The position numbers and the translations under genes are program-made. 64,000 nt of DNA. Origin: Aquimarina mycalae (GTDB lineage: Bacteria > Bacteroidota > Bacteroidia > Flavobacteriales > Flavobacteriaceae). Below, piece after piece: positions 42,831-51,144 of this stretch (within the stretch, counting starts at the first letter, position 1; each line of letters begins with the position of its first letter). The stretch covers positions 147,803 through 211,802 of the forward strand of contig NZ_JARYGY010000010.1 of the NCBI RefSeq assembly GCF_029906345.1, read 5' to 3'. The notes below the pieces were generated by a model that ran no database searches, had not been told where the DNA came from, and saw only the letters and a program-made list of their open reading frames with translations.

Positions 42831-43782
42831 AAGTATTCAAAATTTCTGTTAATAAAGGAGTGTTTATTTTTTTTCCTGTTAACACTAAAACCACATTTTG
42901 GTTAGCATATTTTTTGGTGTTTAATATTGTAGAAACTGATAAAGCACTTGCTGGTTCTATGATAGTTTGATGATACTTTATCATAAATGCTATTGCTTTT
43001 TTTAAAGGTTCTTCTTCTGAAAGTTCGAAGTTTTTTATCAAACTTTTACAAATAGTATATGTAATAGCATCTTCTTCAATTCCGCCAGCAGTAGCATCAG
43101 AAATTGTTTCTACAGTACTTGGAGGTAAAATATGACCTTGTTTTACTGAAAAGTACATTTCTGCAGCATTTATAGGTTGACATCCAATAACATCTATTTT
43201 GTTATGCGTTTTAAAATAAGAAGCAATTCCAGAAATTAACCCACCACCGCCAATAGGGACTAAGATAGCATCTACTTCTGGTAATTGATTTTCAATTTCA
43301 AACCCAATAGTACCTTGCCCAGATATGATAGCAGCATCGTTATAAGGATGAATTAGAATACCATTTGTTTTCTTAGCATAAATGCTAGCTTTTGTCTCAG
43401 TTTCGACGCTATTTTTACCATAAAAAACCTTTTTAATGTTTTTGTAATGACGTAATGCTTTTAATTTAGATTCATTAATGTTTTTTGGTAAAAACAACGT
43501 GCCTTGAAACCCAAATTTTTCGGAAGCATAACAAAATGCAGCAGCATGATTACCAGTAGATGCTGCTACAAATGGTGTGTCCATTTTCTTTTTATCAATA
43601 TGATGTATCTTGTTTAGAACACCACGGATTTTAAAAGATCCTGTATGTTGTAATTGCTCCATTTTTAAATAAACCTTAGCTCCAGAAATGTTGCTTAATT
43701 CTGGAGAGAATACCATAGGTGTTTGGTAAACATCGTGTTTAATATTCTGATAAGCTGTTTTTATATCTAAAGGAGTTATCAT
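42814..43782 (-). CDS. PLP-dependent threonine-dehydratase-like enzyme, EutB/BhcB-type context
   Basis: A 322-aa fold-type II PLP enzyme, a paralogue of the one at 39599. Motifs are SFKIRGVLNKI (PLP lysine), STGNHAAAF and GGGGLISG; no ACT domain follows. The overlap with the ornithine-cyclodeaminase-family gene (17 bases) and with the peptidase gene upstream (ATGA at 43779-43782) shows coupled expression. The dehydratase plus cyclodeaminase pairing is shared with ectoine degradation (eutB-eutC) and the beta-hydroxyaspartate cycle (bhcB-bhcD), but the other genes of both are missing here. Confidence 0.88.
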   Translation of the reverse strand: MITPLDIKTAYQNIKHDVYQTPMVFSPELSNISGAKVYLKMEQLQHTGSFKIRGVLNKIHHIDKKKMDTPFVAASTGNHAAAFCYASEKFGFQGTLFLPKNINESKLKALRHYKNIKKVFYGKNSVETETKASIYAKKTNGILIHPYNDAAIISGQGTIGFEIENQLPEVDAILVPIGGGGLISGIASYFKTHNKIDVIGCQPINAAEMYFSVKQGHILPPSTVETISDATAGGIEEDAITYTICKSLIKNFELSEEEPLKKAIAFMIKYHQTIIEPASALSVSTILNTKKYANQNVVLVLTGKKINTPLLTEILNTYGNCY

Positions 43783-45260
43783 TTGCTTGAAACAGGAAAG
43801 TTTTGATCTATTTTAGTAATGGACTTTTGTATGAGATCATATACTTTTATATAAAATTCGGGATTTATGTTTTCGAAATCATCTGTAGCTTTATGGTAAT
43901 CAGCGTGATCTTCTTCACTGAAGGTAATATTAGGAATTCCTTTCTCAAAAAAGGATCCATTATCAGAGGAGTACATCCAGTAATCTTTGGTACTGTCTTC
44001 TGGATCATCATGACCATATGAAACCTTTAAATCACTGGTTGCAGCAATTTTTTCTATGATTGGTTTGAACTGGGGATATGGAAAAGTACCCACTACATAA
44101 ATTTCATTCTTATCGTTGCGACTAATCATATCAAAATTTATATTCAGTTTAATCTCTTCGATAGGAATAGGAGGGTTGTTTACAAAATGTTTAGAACCAA
44201 ATAGACCTTGTTCTTCAGCATCAAAAGCAACAAATATTATAGAGTAATCAGGTTGATTCTTAGCGTAATATTTTGCAAGACATAATAAGGCTGCAGTTCC
44301 AGAGGCATTATCATCAGCACCATTGTAAATTTCATTATTGATGATTCCTAAATGATCATAATGTGCTCCAATGACGATATATTTGTTTTTATGAACCTTA
44401 CCAGGTATATACCCCATAATATTTGTCCCTCGTCCTTCTTTTTTGGTTCTTTCATTATTAAAAACAAACGGAGTACTGTAATTCTCTCGAAACTTATGAA
44501 GACCTATGTCCGAAAAATAAGTCTTAATGAGTTCTTGTGTTTCATTATTTGCACCAGTTCCTCTTCCTTTAAAATCATCAGAGGCTAGTTTTTTTTGAAT
44601 ATCTAATAATTCGATATTCTTTTGAGAAGATGTAAAAACTTGATATGTATTGATTTCTTCTGCAGTCATCCAGTGGATGTCATTTGCAGGAGCTGCTTCT
44701 AATGTATACCAATAAAATTCTTCGGGGATATTTATTTCTTTATAATAGTTAAGATATTTATCGTGTTCTTCATGATCTCTAGGAAAATCTAAAGCAACAG
44801 CATCTTCTCCAGCCCAAGAATGTACTCCTAATTTAGCGCTATGATGTGCATTTCTTTTTGTTCCAGCAAGAAACATATCGGTACCACCAGAGGCTACCAT
44901 TCCATGTTTTGGTATGTAGGTGTTAATTCCTTGTTTTTTTATTTCTAATGATGCCAGAAGGTTGATGTCATCATCAATAGAACCAGGAACTTCTTCCATA
45001 ACGATTGTCGTTAATGACGGATTGGCACTTAATACTTCTTTAATATCTTTTAGCGTATTAGAGTAAATGACACCTGTCATGTATATGGTATCCTTTGATT
45101 TTTGATTTTCTTTGAAATAGAATTTGGCAACTTGATCTCCCTCTAATGTCAACATTATTTTTTGTCCAATAGCAGAGCTAAATAATAGCGAAGGAAAGAA
45201 CATTATGGCCCCGAATACCGCTAAGATGATTACTATCAAAATAATTACAATTTTTTTCAT
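43779..45260 (-). CDS. fusion of a ClpP/SDH-like domain and an M28 aminopeptidase
   Basis: A 493-aa protein anchored by an N-terminal helix (residues about 3-24). Residues about 40-200 look like a ClpP/crotonase-fold serine hydrolase: VIYSNTLKDIKEVL, then the nucleophile-like KHGMVASGGTDMFLAG with Ser124, and KLGVHSW. Residues about 220-480 are an M28 zinc aminopeptidase with HYDHLG (His300, Asp302), NGADDNASG (Asp316), DAEEQG (Glu349/350), Asp377 and a late EDHADYHKATDD. All five zinc ligands are present. It heads the PLP-enzyme operon, so it may release the amino acid used downstream; this is inference. Confidence 0.85.
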   Translation of the reverse strand: MKKIVIILIVIILAVFGAIMFFPSLLFSSAIGQKIMLTLEGDQVAKFYFKENQKSKDTIYMTGVIYSNTLKDIKEVLSANPSLTTIVMEEVPGSIDDDINLLASLEIKKQGINTYIPKHGMVASGGTDMFLAGTKRNAHHSAKLGVHSWAGEDAVALDFPRDHEEHDKYLNYYKEINIPEEFYWYTLEAAPANDIHWMTAEEINTYQVFTSSQKNIELLDIQKKLASDDFKGRGTGANNETQELIKTYFSDIGLHKFRENYSTPFVFNNERTKKEGRGTNIMGYIPGKVHKNKYIVIGAHYDHLGIINNEIYNGADDNASGTAALLCLAKYYAKNQPDYSIIFVAFDAEEQGLFGSKHFVNNPPIPIEEIKLNINFDMISRNDKNEIYVVGTFPYPQFKPIIEKIAATSDLKVSYGHDDPEDSTKDYWMYSSDNGSFFEKGIPNITFSEEDHADYHKATDDFENINPEFYIKVYDLIQKSITKIDQNFPVSSK

Positions 45261-45297
45261 AAGTATGTTTTTATAATTTTAGGATAGATGTATAAAA

Positions 45298-45351
45298 AAA
45301 ACCTCTATACACCACACCAACAAAAAGTTAGTTAAGGTATACAGAGGTTTT
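45298..45351 (-). terminator. intrinsic terminator in the leader of the PLP-enzyme operon
   Basis: On the minus strand AAAACCTCTGTATACC pairs with GGTGTATAGAGGTTTT (sixteen pairs, two of them G-T), followed by T residues. It ends 37 bases before the operon's first ATG (45260). That leaves no room for a separate promoter behind it, so it is either an attenuator for the operon or the end of the gene at 45506 with read-through. Confidence 0.75.
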
Positions 45352-45505
45352 CTGTAAAAGAATCAAACTTATTTCCCCGATGTCTTCCTTACGTTAGGAG
45401 ATAAGTAGGCAATCTATAAGAGATTACTGAAATTCTACTGATGCTAAATTATATAAATAATTTTTACTATCGACATTTATTTTGAATAATCTATAACATT
45501 TTTTG
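45352..45505 (-). other. possibly structured leader RNA upstream of the PLP-enzyme operon
   Basis: On the minus strand ACTTAT and ATAAGT could close a small two-stem element (45379-45417) whose inner hairpin is TCCT-AACGTA-AGGA, just ahead of the terminator. I cannot match it to a known riboswitch class. Base pairing is suggestive only. Confidence 0.35.
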
Positions 45506-45904
45506 TTATAATGCAGTGGCACCAGCTTCTGCTACTGCATGATCATTTTCTACAGTACTACCACTTACTCCAATTGCACCTATAATTTCATCGTTTTCGT
45601 TTTTTATAGGAACTCCACCTGGGAAAGTTATAAGTCCTCCATTAGAATGTTCTATATTATATAAGGAACCTCCAGGTTGAGATAATTCTCCGATGATACC
45701 AGTATTCATATCAAAGAAGCGAGCGGTTTTTGCTTTTTTTAATGAAATATCCAGTGAACCTAACCAGGCTCCATCCATACGAGCAAAAGCGACTAGATTT
45801 GCTCCAGAATCAACTACGGAGATATTCATTTTGGTATTTAAGACGATCGATTTTTTTTTGGCAGCAGCAATGATTTTTTCTGCTTGTTCTAATGTAATGT
45901 TCAT
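45506..45904 (-). CDS. GlcG/HbpS-family (DUF336) heme-binding-like protein
   Basis: A 132-aa protein of the GlcG/HbpS fold: MNITLEQAEKIIAAAKKKSI, VVDSGANLVAFARMDGA, KAKTARFFD, FPGGVPI and the closing IGVSGSTVENDHAVAEAG motif. Family members bind heme or act in glycolate and diol operons; no such partner is visible here. No signal peptide is present, so it is cytosolic. The next gene downstream on this strand is the PLP operon, 245 bases away. Confidence 0.9.
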   Translation of the reverse strand: MNITLEQAEKIIAAAKKKSIVLNTKMNISVVDSGANLVAFARMDGAWLGSLDISLKKAKTARFFDMNTGIIGELSQPGGSLYNIEHSNGGLITFPGGVPIKNENDEIIGAIGVSGSTVENDHAVAEAGATAL

Positions 45905-46076
45905 GTGAATTTTGTTTTAAGAATATAAATAATCGGTGGCAATATCTTGATTAATTCATATTATGAGATGAATTATATCATAAATAAAATATAAAGTTTA
46001 AAACTACCTTTTACTGTTATTTATATAAAACAATGTATGAATACATTAACTGTAACTTGAGGGTAGAATAGGTTTA

Positions 46077-46619
46077 CTATTCTGCCATGTGATATGCTTC
46101 TTTTAACCATTCTTCAAGTTCAGTATCTATTTGGTCAATGGATGTTAATTGTACTCTATGCGTACACATAGTGCCAAAAGGACCAGAATTTTGTAAGCGC
46201 GCTGTAGTAGGTTTACCTTTTAGTTTTAATCCAAGATCAATTCTGGATTTGGTAGCAGGTTTTATCAATGCAAATTGTTTTTTTCTGATGATACTTACAC
46301 TTGTTTTTTTTGGAGTTTTCATAACATCGGTTCCAAAAGCTTCTACAACAGTAAGAAGTTTTTGATAGATAGGGATGAGACTTTCTTTGCCTTTGTATTG
46401 ATTAGTTACCAAATCATCAGGAGTATCATTGGATTCCTTGGATAAAGTTACGATGGTATTGGCAAACCCGTGCGTTACTCCATGTGTTTCTTTTAAAAAT
46501 TTCACAGCTTCTCCATGTTTTGCAAATGGATTGTCTTTTAAAATCAGTTTCCATTGATCTAATGATTTACCTGTTTTTTCAGGCATATTGTTGATCATAG
46601 TTTGTAGTGCTTGGTCCAT
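46077..46619 (-). CDS. DUF4287 / DUF5655 domain protein
   Basis: A 180-aa soluble protein. Residues 1-65 match DUF4287 (MINNMPEKTGKSLDQWKLIL, GVTHGFANTIV) and the rest a DUF5655-like domain (VEAFGTDVMKTPKKTSVSIIRKKQFALIKPATKSRIDLGLKL). The function is not established. It starts four bases downstream of the SRPBCC gene's stop, so the two form one unit, preceded by an AraC-type regulator. Confidence 0.85.
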   Translation of the reverse strand: MDQALQTMINNMPEKTGKSLDQWKLILKDNPFAKHGEAVKFLKETHGVTHGFANTIVTLSKESNDTPDDLVTNQYKGKESLIPIYQKLLTVVEAFGTDVMKTPKKTSVSIIRKKQFALIKPATKSRIDLGLKLKGKPTTARLQNSGPFGTMCTHRVQLTSIDQIDTELEEWLKEAYHMAE

Positions 46620-46623
46620 AGTG

Positions 46624-47208
46624 TTAGTATTTTGTGATTTCTCCCTTTTCGAGATACGCGATTAATTGTTGATATGACATTTCATTTCCAGAAATAAAGA
46701 ACTTCATTAAAGATCGATATTTAGGGTTGTTTTTATATCCAATTCCGTAAGAAGTAATCTTAGTTGTTTTGTCGGTTAATGGATCAAAATAAATAATATT
46801 ATAGAGGTCCTTTTGATCTTTTTTAATGAAACCTGGAAAGTTACCTGTCAGTTCTGCTTGTAAAGTGATTAATTTTTTAGGAATATAGTTCACTACATGT
46901 AGGTTTATCGTTGTACTATCTCCAATCTTTCCATTTTTGTTGTAGTTAGTTCGTATGGTTCCATTAATCTTGAAATTAACTTCAGCTATTGCCACTGCCC
47001 AACTTTCCCAACCTTTCTTAGTTGTATAGGCATTCCATACAGCATCTAAAGGCACTTTAACAATAAACTCCTGAATGAGCATGAGCTCTTTTTTATTTGT
47101 CGAATCAACTGTAGAAATAATTCTTTTCTCTGTTTGTACGGTTGCATCTTGCGAAAAAATAAGCAAACCAGGGAAGATCATTATTATTATAAATACTACT
47201 TTTTTCAT
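46624..47208 (-). CDS. exported SRPBCC (AHSA1-like) domain protein
   Basis: A 194-aa protein with a signal peptide (MKKVVFIIIMIFPGLLIFSQ) and a START/AHSA1-like ligand-binding domain: IVKVPLDAVWNAYTTKKGWESW, TIRTNYNKNGKIGD and the closing MSYQQLIAYLEKGE. An exported version of this normally cytosolic fold is less common. Genes for DUF4287 (downstream) and AraC (upstream, 57 bases) flank it, and the small operon is probably controlled by that regulator. Confidence 0.83.
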   Translation of the reverse strand: MKKVVFIIIMIFPGLLIFSQDATVQTEKRIISTVDSTNKKELMLIQEFIVKVPLDAVWNAYTTKKGWESWAVAIAEVNFKINGTIRTNYNKNGKIGDSTTINLHVVNYIPKKLITLQAELTGNFPGFIKKDQKDLYNIIYFDPLTDKTTKITSYGIGYKNNPKYRSLMKFFISGNEMSYQQLIAYLEKGEITKY

Positions 47209-47265
47209 TGCATATATATTTTAAAGCGAATTACTAAAAAGAAAATGAATGATTATAGTAAAAAA

Positions 47266-48096
47266 TTAACCTTCTCTATCTAAAGGGAAAAAATTAGGCT
47301 CATCTTTGTTAAACTCTTCTTTGATAAATTCCTTAGGATTAAAACCTGAAAAATGTTTAAACTCTTTTATGAAATGAGATTGATCAGCATATCCACATTG
47401 ATATGCTACCTGAGACCACGATATCGTTTCTTTTTGTTGGATTTGTTGCAGAATTTCGTTGAATCTAAGGATACGATGGTAATACTTAGGTGTCAAACCA
47501 ACATATTTTTTAAACTGACTTATTAAGTGCTTCTGAGTATGTGGGTAGCTTTCCACTATTTTGTTAAAATTAGCTACAGGTTCCTGTTGTAATTTTTTTA
47601 TTATTGCGAGTATTTCTTCAGGAGGAGTCTTAGCGTTATCAAATCGATCGGTTAACCACTTTTCTGCTATCAAGAATTTTTCTTGGGATGTTTCTTGTTT
47701 CTGGATTACTTCTCTAAGTTCTAAAAAATCTTTTCCAAAAACCTCTTCTACTAACACCACCTTTTCGTTTAATTCCTCTATTGGGAAATGAAAAAAAGGA
47801 AATGTTCCAAATGGCTTAAATTGAATGACAAACATTTCGGATTTTTGATGAGCAGAGATAGAAATATAATTTTTATGCATTCCAGATATCCAAGCTTTTG
47901 TATATGTCCCGTTTGGTTTTAATGTAACATTGTCGAATGTGTTCCTTGGAATATCGTCTAACTCGAATATGATAAATACATGTCCTGTCGGTACGACACG
48001 TTCTATAGAGTGATCTGGTATAAAATCCTTAAAATGAAATATGGATTCAATATATTGACTTATTGGAGTATTTAATGTGTGAGTTTCGAATATCAT
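47266..48096 (-). CDS. AraC-family transcriptional regulator
   Basis: A 276-aa regulator. Residues about 1-150 form a DUF6597-like sensor domain (IERVVPTGHVFIIFEL, MFVIQFKPFGTFPFFHFP). The C-terminal pair of helix-turn-helices contains KHLISQFKKYVGLTPKYYHRILRFN and SWSQVAYQCGYADQSHFIKEFKHFSGFNPKEF, the AraC signature. It precedes the SRPBCC and DUF4287 genes in the same direction and is likely to control them. The ligand is unknown. Confidence 0.92.
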   Translation of the reverse strand: MIFETHTLNTPISQYIESIFHFKDFIPDHSIERVVPTGHVFIIFELDDIPRNTFDNVTLKPNGTYTKAWISGMHKNYISISAHQKSEMFVIQFKPFGTFPFFHFPIEELNEKVVLVEEVFGKDFLELREVIQKQETSQEKFLIAEKWLTDRFDNAKTPPEEILAIIKKLQQEPVANFNKIVESYPHTQKHLISQFKKYVGLTPKYYHRILRFNEILQQIQQKETISWSQVAYQCGYADQSHFIKEFKHFSGFNPKEFIKEEFNKDEPNFFPLDREG

Positions 48097-48185
48097 ATCT
48101 GAATTATATTTTTGTTTGCGAACTAAAAATTAAAGCATTGATGTACATCGTTTTCTAAATAGCATTATCTTTTTATAAAAGGCAA

Positions 48186-49154
48186 TTAATTATAATCACC
48201 AGCGCCAACAGCAGCAATTTGTACCTCAAGAATTGCAGTATCAATACATATGTAAAGAATATTATTCTCAGGTCCTCCAAAACAAAAATTAGCAACTCCA
48301 TCAGCTAGAATTTCACCAAGTAAAACCCCTTTTGGACTATATACTTTAATTCCTGTAGCACAAGATGAATATACTCTACCTTCAGTATCTGTTTTTAATC
48401 CATCTGGAATTCCAGGAGTAACTACAGTAAATAAACGTTCATTACACAAAAACCGACCATCCATAATATCATACACTTTAATATGATGAGGCATATCAAC
48501 ATTATAAGGAGAATCATCTCCTTGTATAGCAGCACTATCATTAATATACATCTTATCTTGATCAGGAGAAAAAGCAAGTCCATTAGGTCGCTTAAAAGAA
48601 TCAGCAACAACATCAATTTGTTGTGTGTCGGGATCAAAACGATATACATAGTTACCCACTAGTGGAGTAGGCCTAAAACCTTGTGCATAACCATAAGCAG
48701 GGTCTGTAAACCAGATACTTCCATCATCTCTTTTAACAACTACATCATTTGTGGAGTTGAATGGTAATCCGAACCATTCATCTACTAACATTTTTGGAGT
48801 TGATTCTCCTATTATTAGTTTGCTAATTCCTCCTTTAGAGGTTTTAGTTCCTTGCTCACAAATCAAAAGATTGTGATCCAGATCCATGGTCATTCCGTTT
48901 GCCATATTACTAAAATCTTGAACGGTCACTATCTTATTATTTTCATCTAAACAGACCTTTTGAATAGACACTTTTTTAGAGCCTTCTATAGGTGCATTAA
49001 TGGATTCTGGTACTGCGGTATAATATAGTTCGTTAGTTTCTCTAAAATATACAGGACCTTCATGCGCATTGGTTTCAACTAATGTTTGATAATTATATTG
49101 GTTTCCGATTACTGAGCTAAAATTTTTATGGTAAGAGATAAAAGTAGGCTTCAT
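48186..49154 (-). CDS. SMP-30/gluconolactonase/LRE-family protein
   Basis: A 322-aa six-bladed beta-propeller of the SMP-30/gluconolactonase group: EGPVYFRETNELYYTAVPES, GMTMDLDHNLLICEQG, NSTNDVVVKRDDGSIWFTDPAYG, RPNGLAFSPDQDKMYINDS and PDGLKTDTEGRVYSSCATGIKVY. These are the family's metal-binding segments. It probably hydrolyses a lactone; the substrate is unknown. No signal peptide, so cytosolic. It is a single gene, 90 bases upstream of the AraC gene in the same direction. Confidence 0.9.
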   Translation of the reverse strand: MKPTFISYHKNFSSVIGNQYNYQTLVETNAHEGPVYFRETNELYYTAVPESINAPIEGSKKVSIQKVCLDENNKIVTVQDFSNMANGMTMDLDHNLLICEQGTKTSKGGISKLIIGESTPKMLVDEWFGLPFNSTNDVVVKRDDGSIWFTDPAYGYAQGFRPTPLVGNYVYRFDPDTQQIDVVADSFKRPNGLAFSPDQDKMYINDSAAIQGDDSPYNVDMPHHIKVYDIMDGRFLCNERLFTVVTPGIPDGLKTDTEGRVYSSCATGIKVYSPKGVLLGEILADGVANFCFGGPENNILYICIDTAILEVQIAAVGAGDYN

Positions 49155-49392
49155 TGTTTTTGATATTTTTTAGGTTTTTAAGGATATTGTAGTGAATAAT
49201 AATGTATTCTTTAGTAGAAGCTATTGTAATTACAACAAACATCTTCTCTATGATTATTTACGAAAAGTTTATCTAAGAACCGTTGAGGTAAGGTGTTCAA
49301 GATTTTTTTCTAAGAGAATCTGATATTGTAAGACTTCAGTAATTTAGGATTTCTATAAAAATAATAATTATTTAATAAGCTTAAATTAATTG

Positions 49393-49746
49393 TTATTCCA
49401 GTTTTGTTTTTTTTACGTATTTCCAAAACATGTATACAGCTACAATTAGATTTATGCCTAAAAACAGTGTTCCGAAAATCAGTAATTTCATAAAGTTTTC
49501 GTTTGATTCAGGAAATTCGGATAATTCAGAAATTAAAGCAAGTACCATATAGAGATTCAATACGATAAACAAAGATGCAATGATCAGACCGATGGTTAGC
49601 TTTTTATAAATTGTTTGATATACTAAAATCGTTAGTAATATAATAGCGATAGGATTAAATAAATTCGAAGTCAAAAACCAATAATAAAGTGTAGCGCAGA
49701 TTAAATATATTTCTGGACTTAAAAAAATAATATCTTTCGTTTTCAT
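49393..49746 (-). CDS. small membrane protein of unknown function
   Basis: A 117-aa protein with four hydrophobic segments (residues about 8-26, 31-45, 51-72 and 88-108) and a basic end (KYVKKTKLE). No family is recognised. It stands alone; about 240 bases on its right and 150 on its left hold no other gene. Confidence 0.6.
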   Translation of the reverse strand: MKTKDIIFLSPEIYLICATLYYWFLTSNLFNPIAIILLTILVYQTIYKKLTIGLIIASLFIVLNLYMVLALISELSEFPESNENFMKLLIFGTLFLGINLIVAVYMFWKYVKKTKLE

Positions 49747-49897
49747 ATACTTTCGGGTGTATGTTATTTATTCTATAATGTCTAAATCAACGAATTCTTG
49801 AATTTTTCTACATAATTGTAATTGCCTGTATGGTTTGTTTTTTTTTGGGATTTATAGGCCTATTTTATTAAGGTGGTTACCAATAACTACTTTTCAT

Positions 49898-50326
49898 TTA
49901 GGCATTAAATCGGATCATTGTTATAAAAATCAATATTAATGTCAATATGCCAATTGCGGTTGTAAATCTTCCAACTTTCTTTGATTTAGTCCATCCAGAT
50001 AATGAAATCATTGTTGATAGTGAGAAAAGCCCAATCATAAAAGTAATTACTCCAATTATTCTAGCAATTTGAAAATCATCTACTGATACATTCTTAATAT
50101 ATCCACCAGACGTTGTTGTCATTACTATATGTACCATAGTAAAAACGGTTACAAGAAAACAACCAGCAGATAAAGTTGCAGATTTCAAAATTAGATTAAA
50201 CAGTTTATTATTTTTATCGGATACCAATAAATTTGCTACAACAGTAATTGAAAACCCGCTTAATAAAGAACTAATTAAAAGAGTTTGTTTTGCTAATTCA
50301 TTCCAATATTCTAATGTGATTTCCAT
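49898..50326 (-). CDS. small membrane protein of unknown function
   Basis: A 142-aa protein with four predicted helices: residues about 15-34, 46-68, 87-110 and 119-140. The starting MEITLEYWNELAKQTLL is amphipathic. I do not recognise a family. The orientation matches its neighbours but the spacing (about 150 and 200 bases) suggests separate transcription. Confidence 0.6.
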   Translation of the reverse strand: MEITLEYWNELAKQTLLISSLLSGFSITVVANLLVSDKNNKLFNLILKSATLSAGCFLVTVFTMVHIVMTTTSGGYIKNVSVDDFQIARIIGVITFMIGLFSLSTMISLSGWTKSKKVGRFTTAIGILTLILIFITMIRFNA

Positions 50327-50528
50327 TTAAGCGTTAATATGTTTTAATTACAAGCAATGGTTAATGTATTTATTACAGCTAAGAAAATTGTTATCTAATG
50401 ACTTATATTTTCTATTCGGATTTTATCTTTTTTCTGTATTAAAATTACTGAATCTTTATAAAAATACAATAACCAATCGATTTATCACTTGGTCATTAAG
50501 ATACATAAGTTGTGTTTCACTATATGTT

Positions 50529-51119
50529 TTAGTTTAAATACTTTTTTATTTCCATTTCAAATTCAGGTTTACTAGGTCTTAAATCAGAATTACTTAGGAT
50601 TTTACCTGTTGGAGAAATAATTACATATTTCGGAATTCCTATTAATATCATTTCTTTATTTTCCGTGGTATGTTTTGAATAAAGTAAAGAAAATAACGGT
50701 TTGTTTTCTTGCATTCCGAACCAATAATTTTTTCCTTTCCAACTTTTTTCAAGAACATAATTTTTCCAATCCGAAAAATCTTCATCTATAGAAATCGAAA
50801 TAAATTCGGCATTAGCACTTTTGTATTTCTCAGCAATATCCTTAAACAATGGAGCCTCTTGAAGACACGGTGCACACCAAGTAGCCCAAAAATCTATTAC
50901 CAATAGTTTACCTTTAAAAGATTCAATTTCGGTTATTGAGTTGTCAACAGCTTTTATTTGACCATTTGGGCTTTTTTTTCCTTCTGAAACGATAGCCATT
51001 CGTTCCTTTTTGGTAAGGGAAGAAATGTTTGTTTGTTCAGGTTGTGTTTTAGTGGTTTTAGGATTATCGTTACAGGAGTAACAGACTAAAGTTAATATTG
51101 TTAAAATTCGTAGTTTCAT
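50529..51119 (-). CDS. TlpA-family thiol-disulphide reductase lipoprotein
   Basis: A 196-aa envelope thioredoxin. The ATG at 51119 (MKLRILTILTLVCYSC) is preferred because it gives a lipobox-like CYSC; the ATG at 51152 also fits and overlaps the upstream stop, so coupling is possible. The redoxin domain has FWATWCAPCLQEAP (CAPC active site) and a cis-Pro loop in IGIPKYVIISPTGKI. Probably a periplasmic reductant. It follows the exported protein at 51145-52098, which could be a partner. Confidence 0.88.
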   Translation of the reverse strand: MKLRILTILTLVCYSCNDNPKTTKTQPEQTNISSLTKKERMAIVSEGKKSPNGQIKAVDNSITEIESFKGKLLVIDFWATWCAPCLQEAPLFKDIAEKYKSANAEFISISIDEDFSDWKNYVLEKSWKGKNYWFGMQENKPLFSLLYSKHTTENKEMILIGIPKYVIISPTGKILSNSDLRPSKPEFEMEIKKYLN

Positions 51120-51144
51120 TTTAGTTAAATGTTGTAATGTAACT

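Noticed and set aside
39599..45260. A complete beta-hydroxyaspartate cycle or ectoine degradation operon
   Set aside because: The aldolase (BhcC) and the ectoine hydrolase/deacetylase are missing and the aminotransferase is class I/II, so only family-level similarity is claimed.
45352..45505. SAM-I or another known riboswitch in the PLP operon leader
   Set aside because: The CTTAT/ATAAG closing helix alone is not diagnostic and core motifs of SAM, glycine, lysine, TPP, T-box and guanidine classes are not present.
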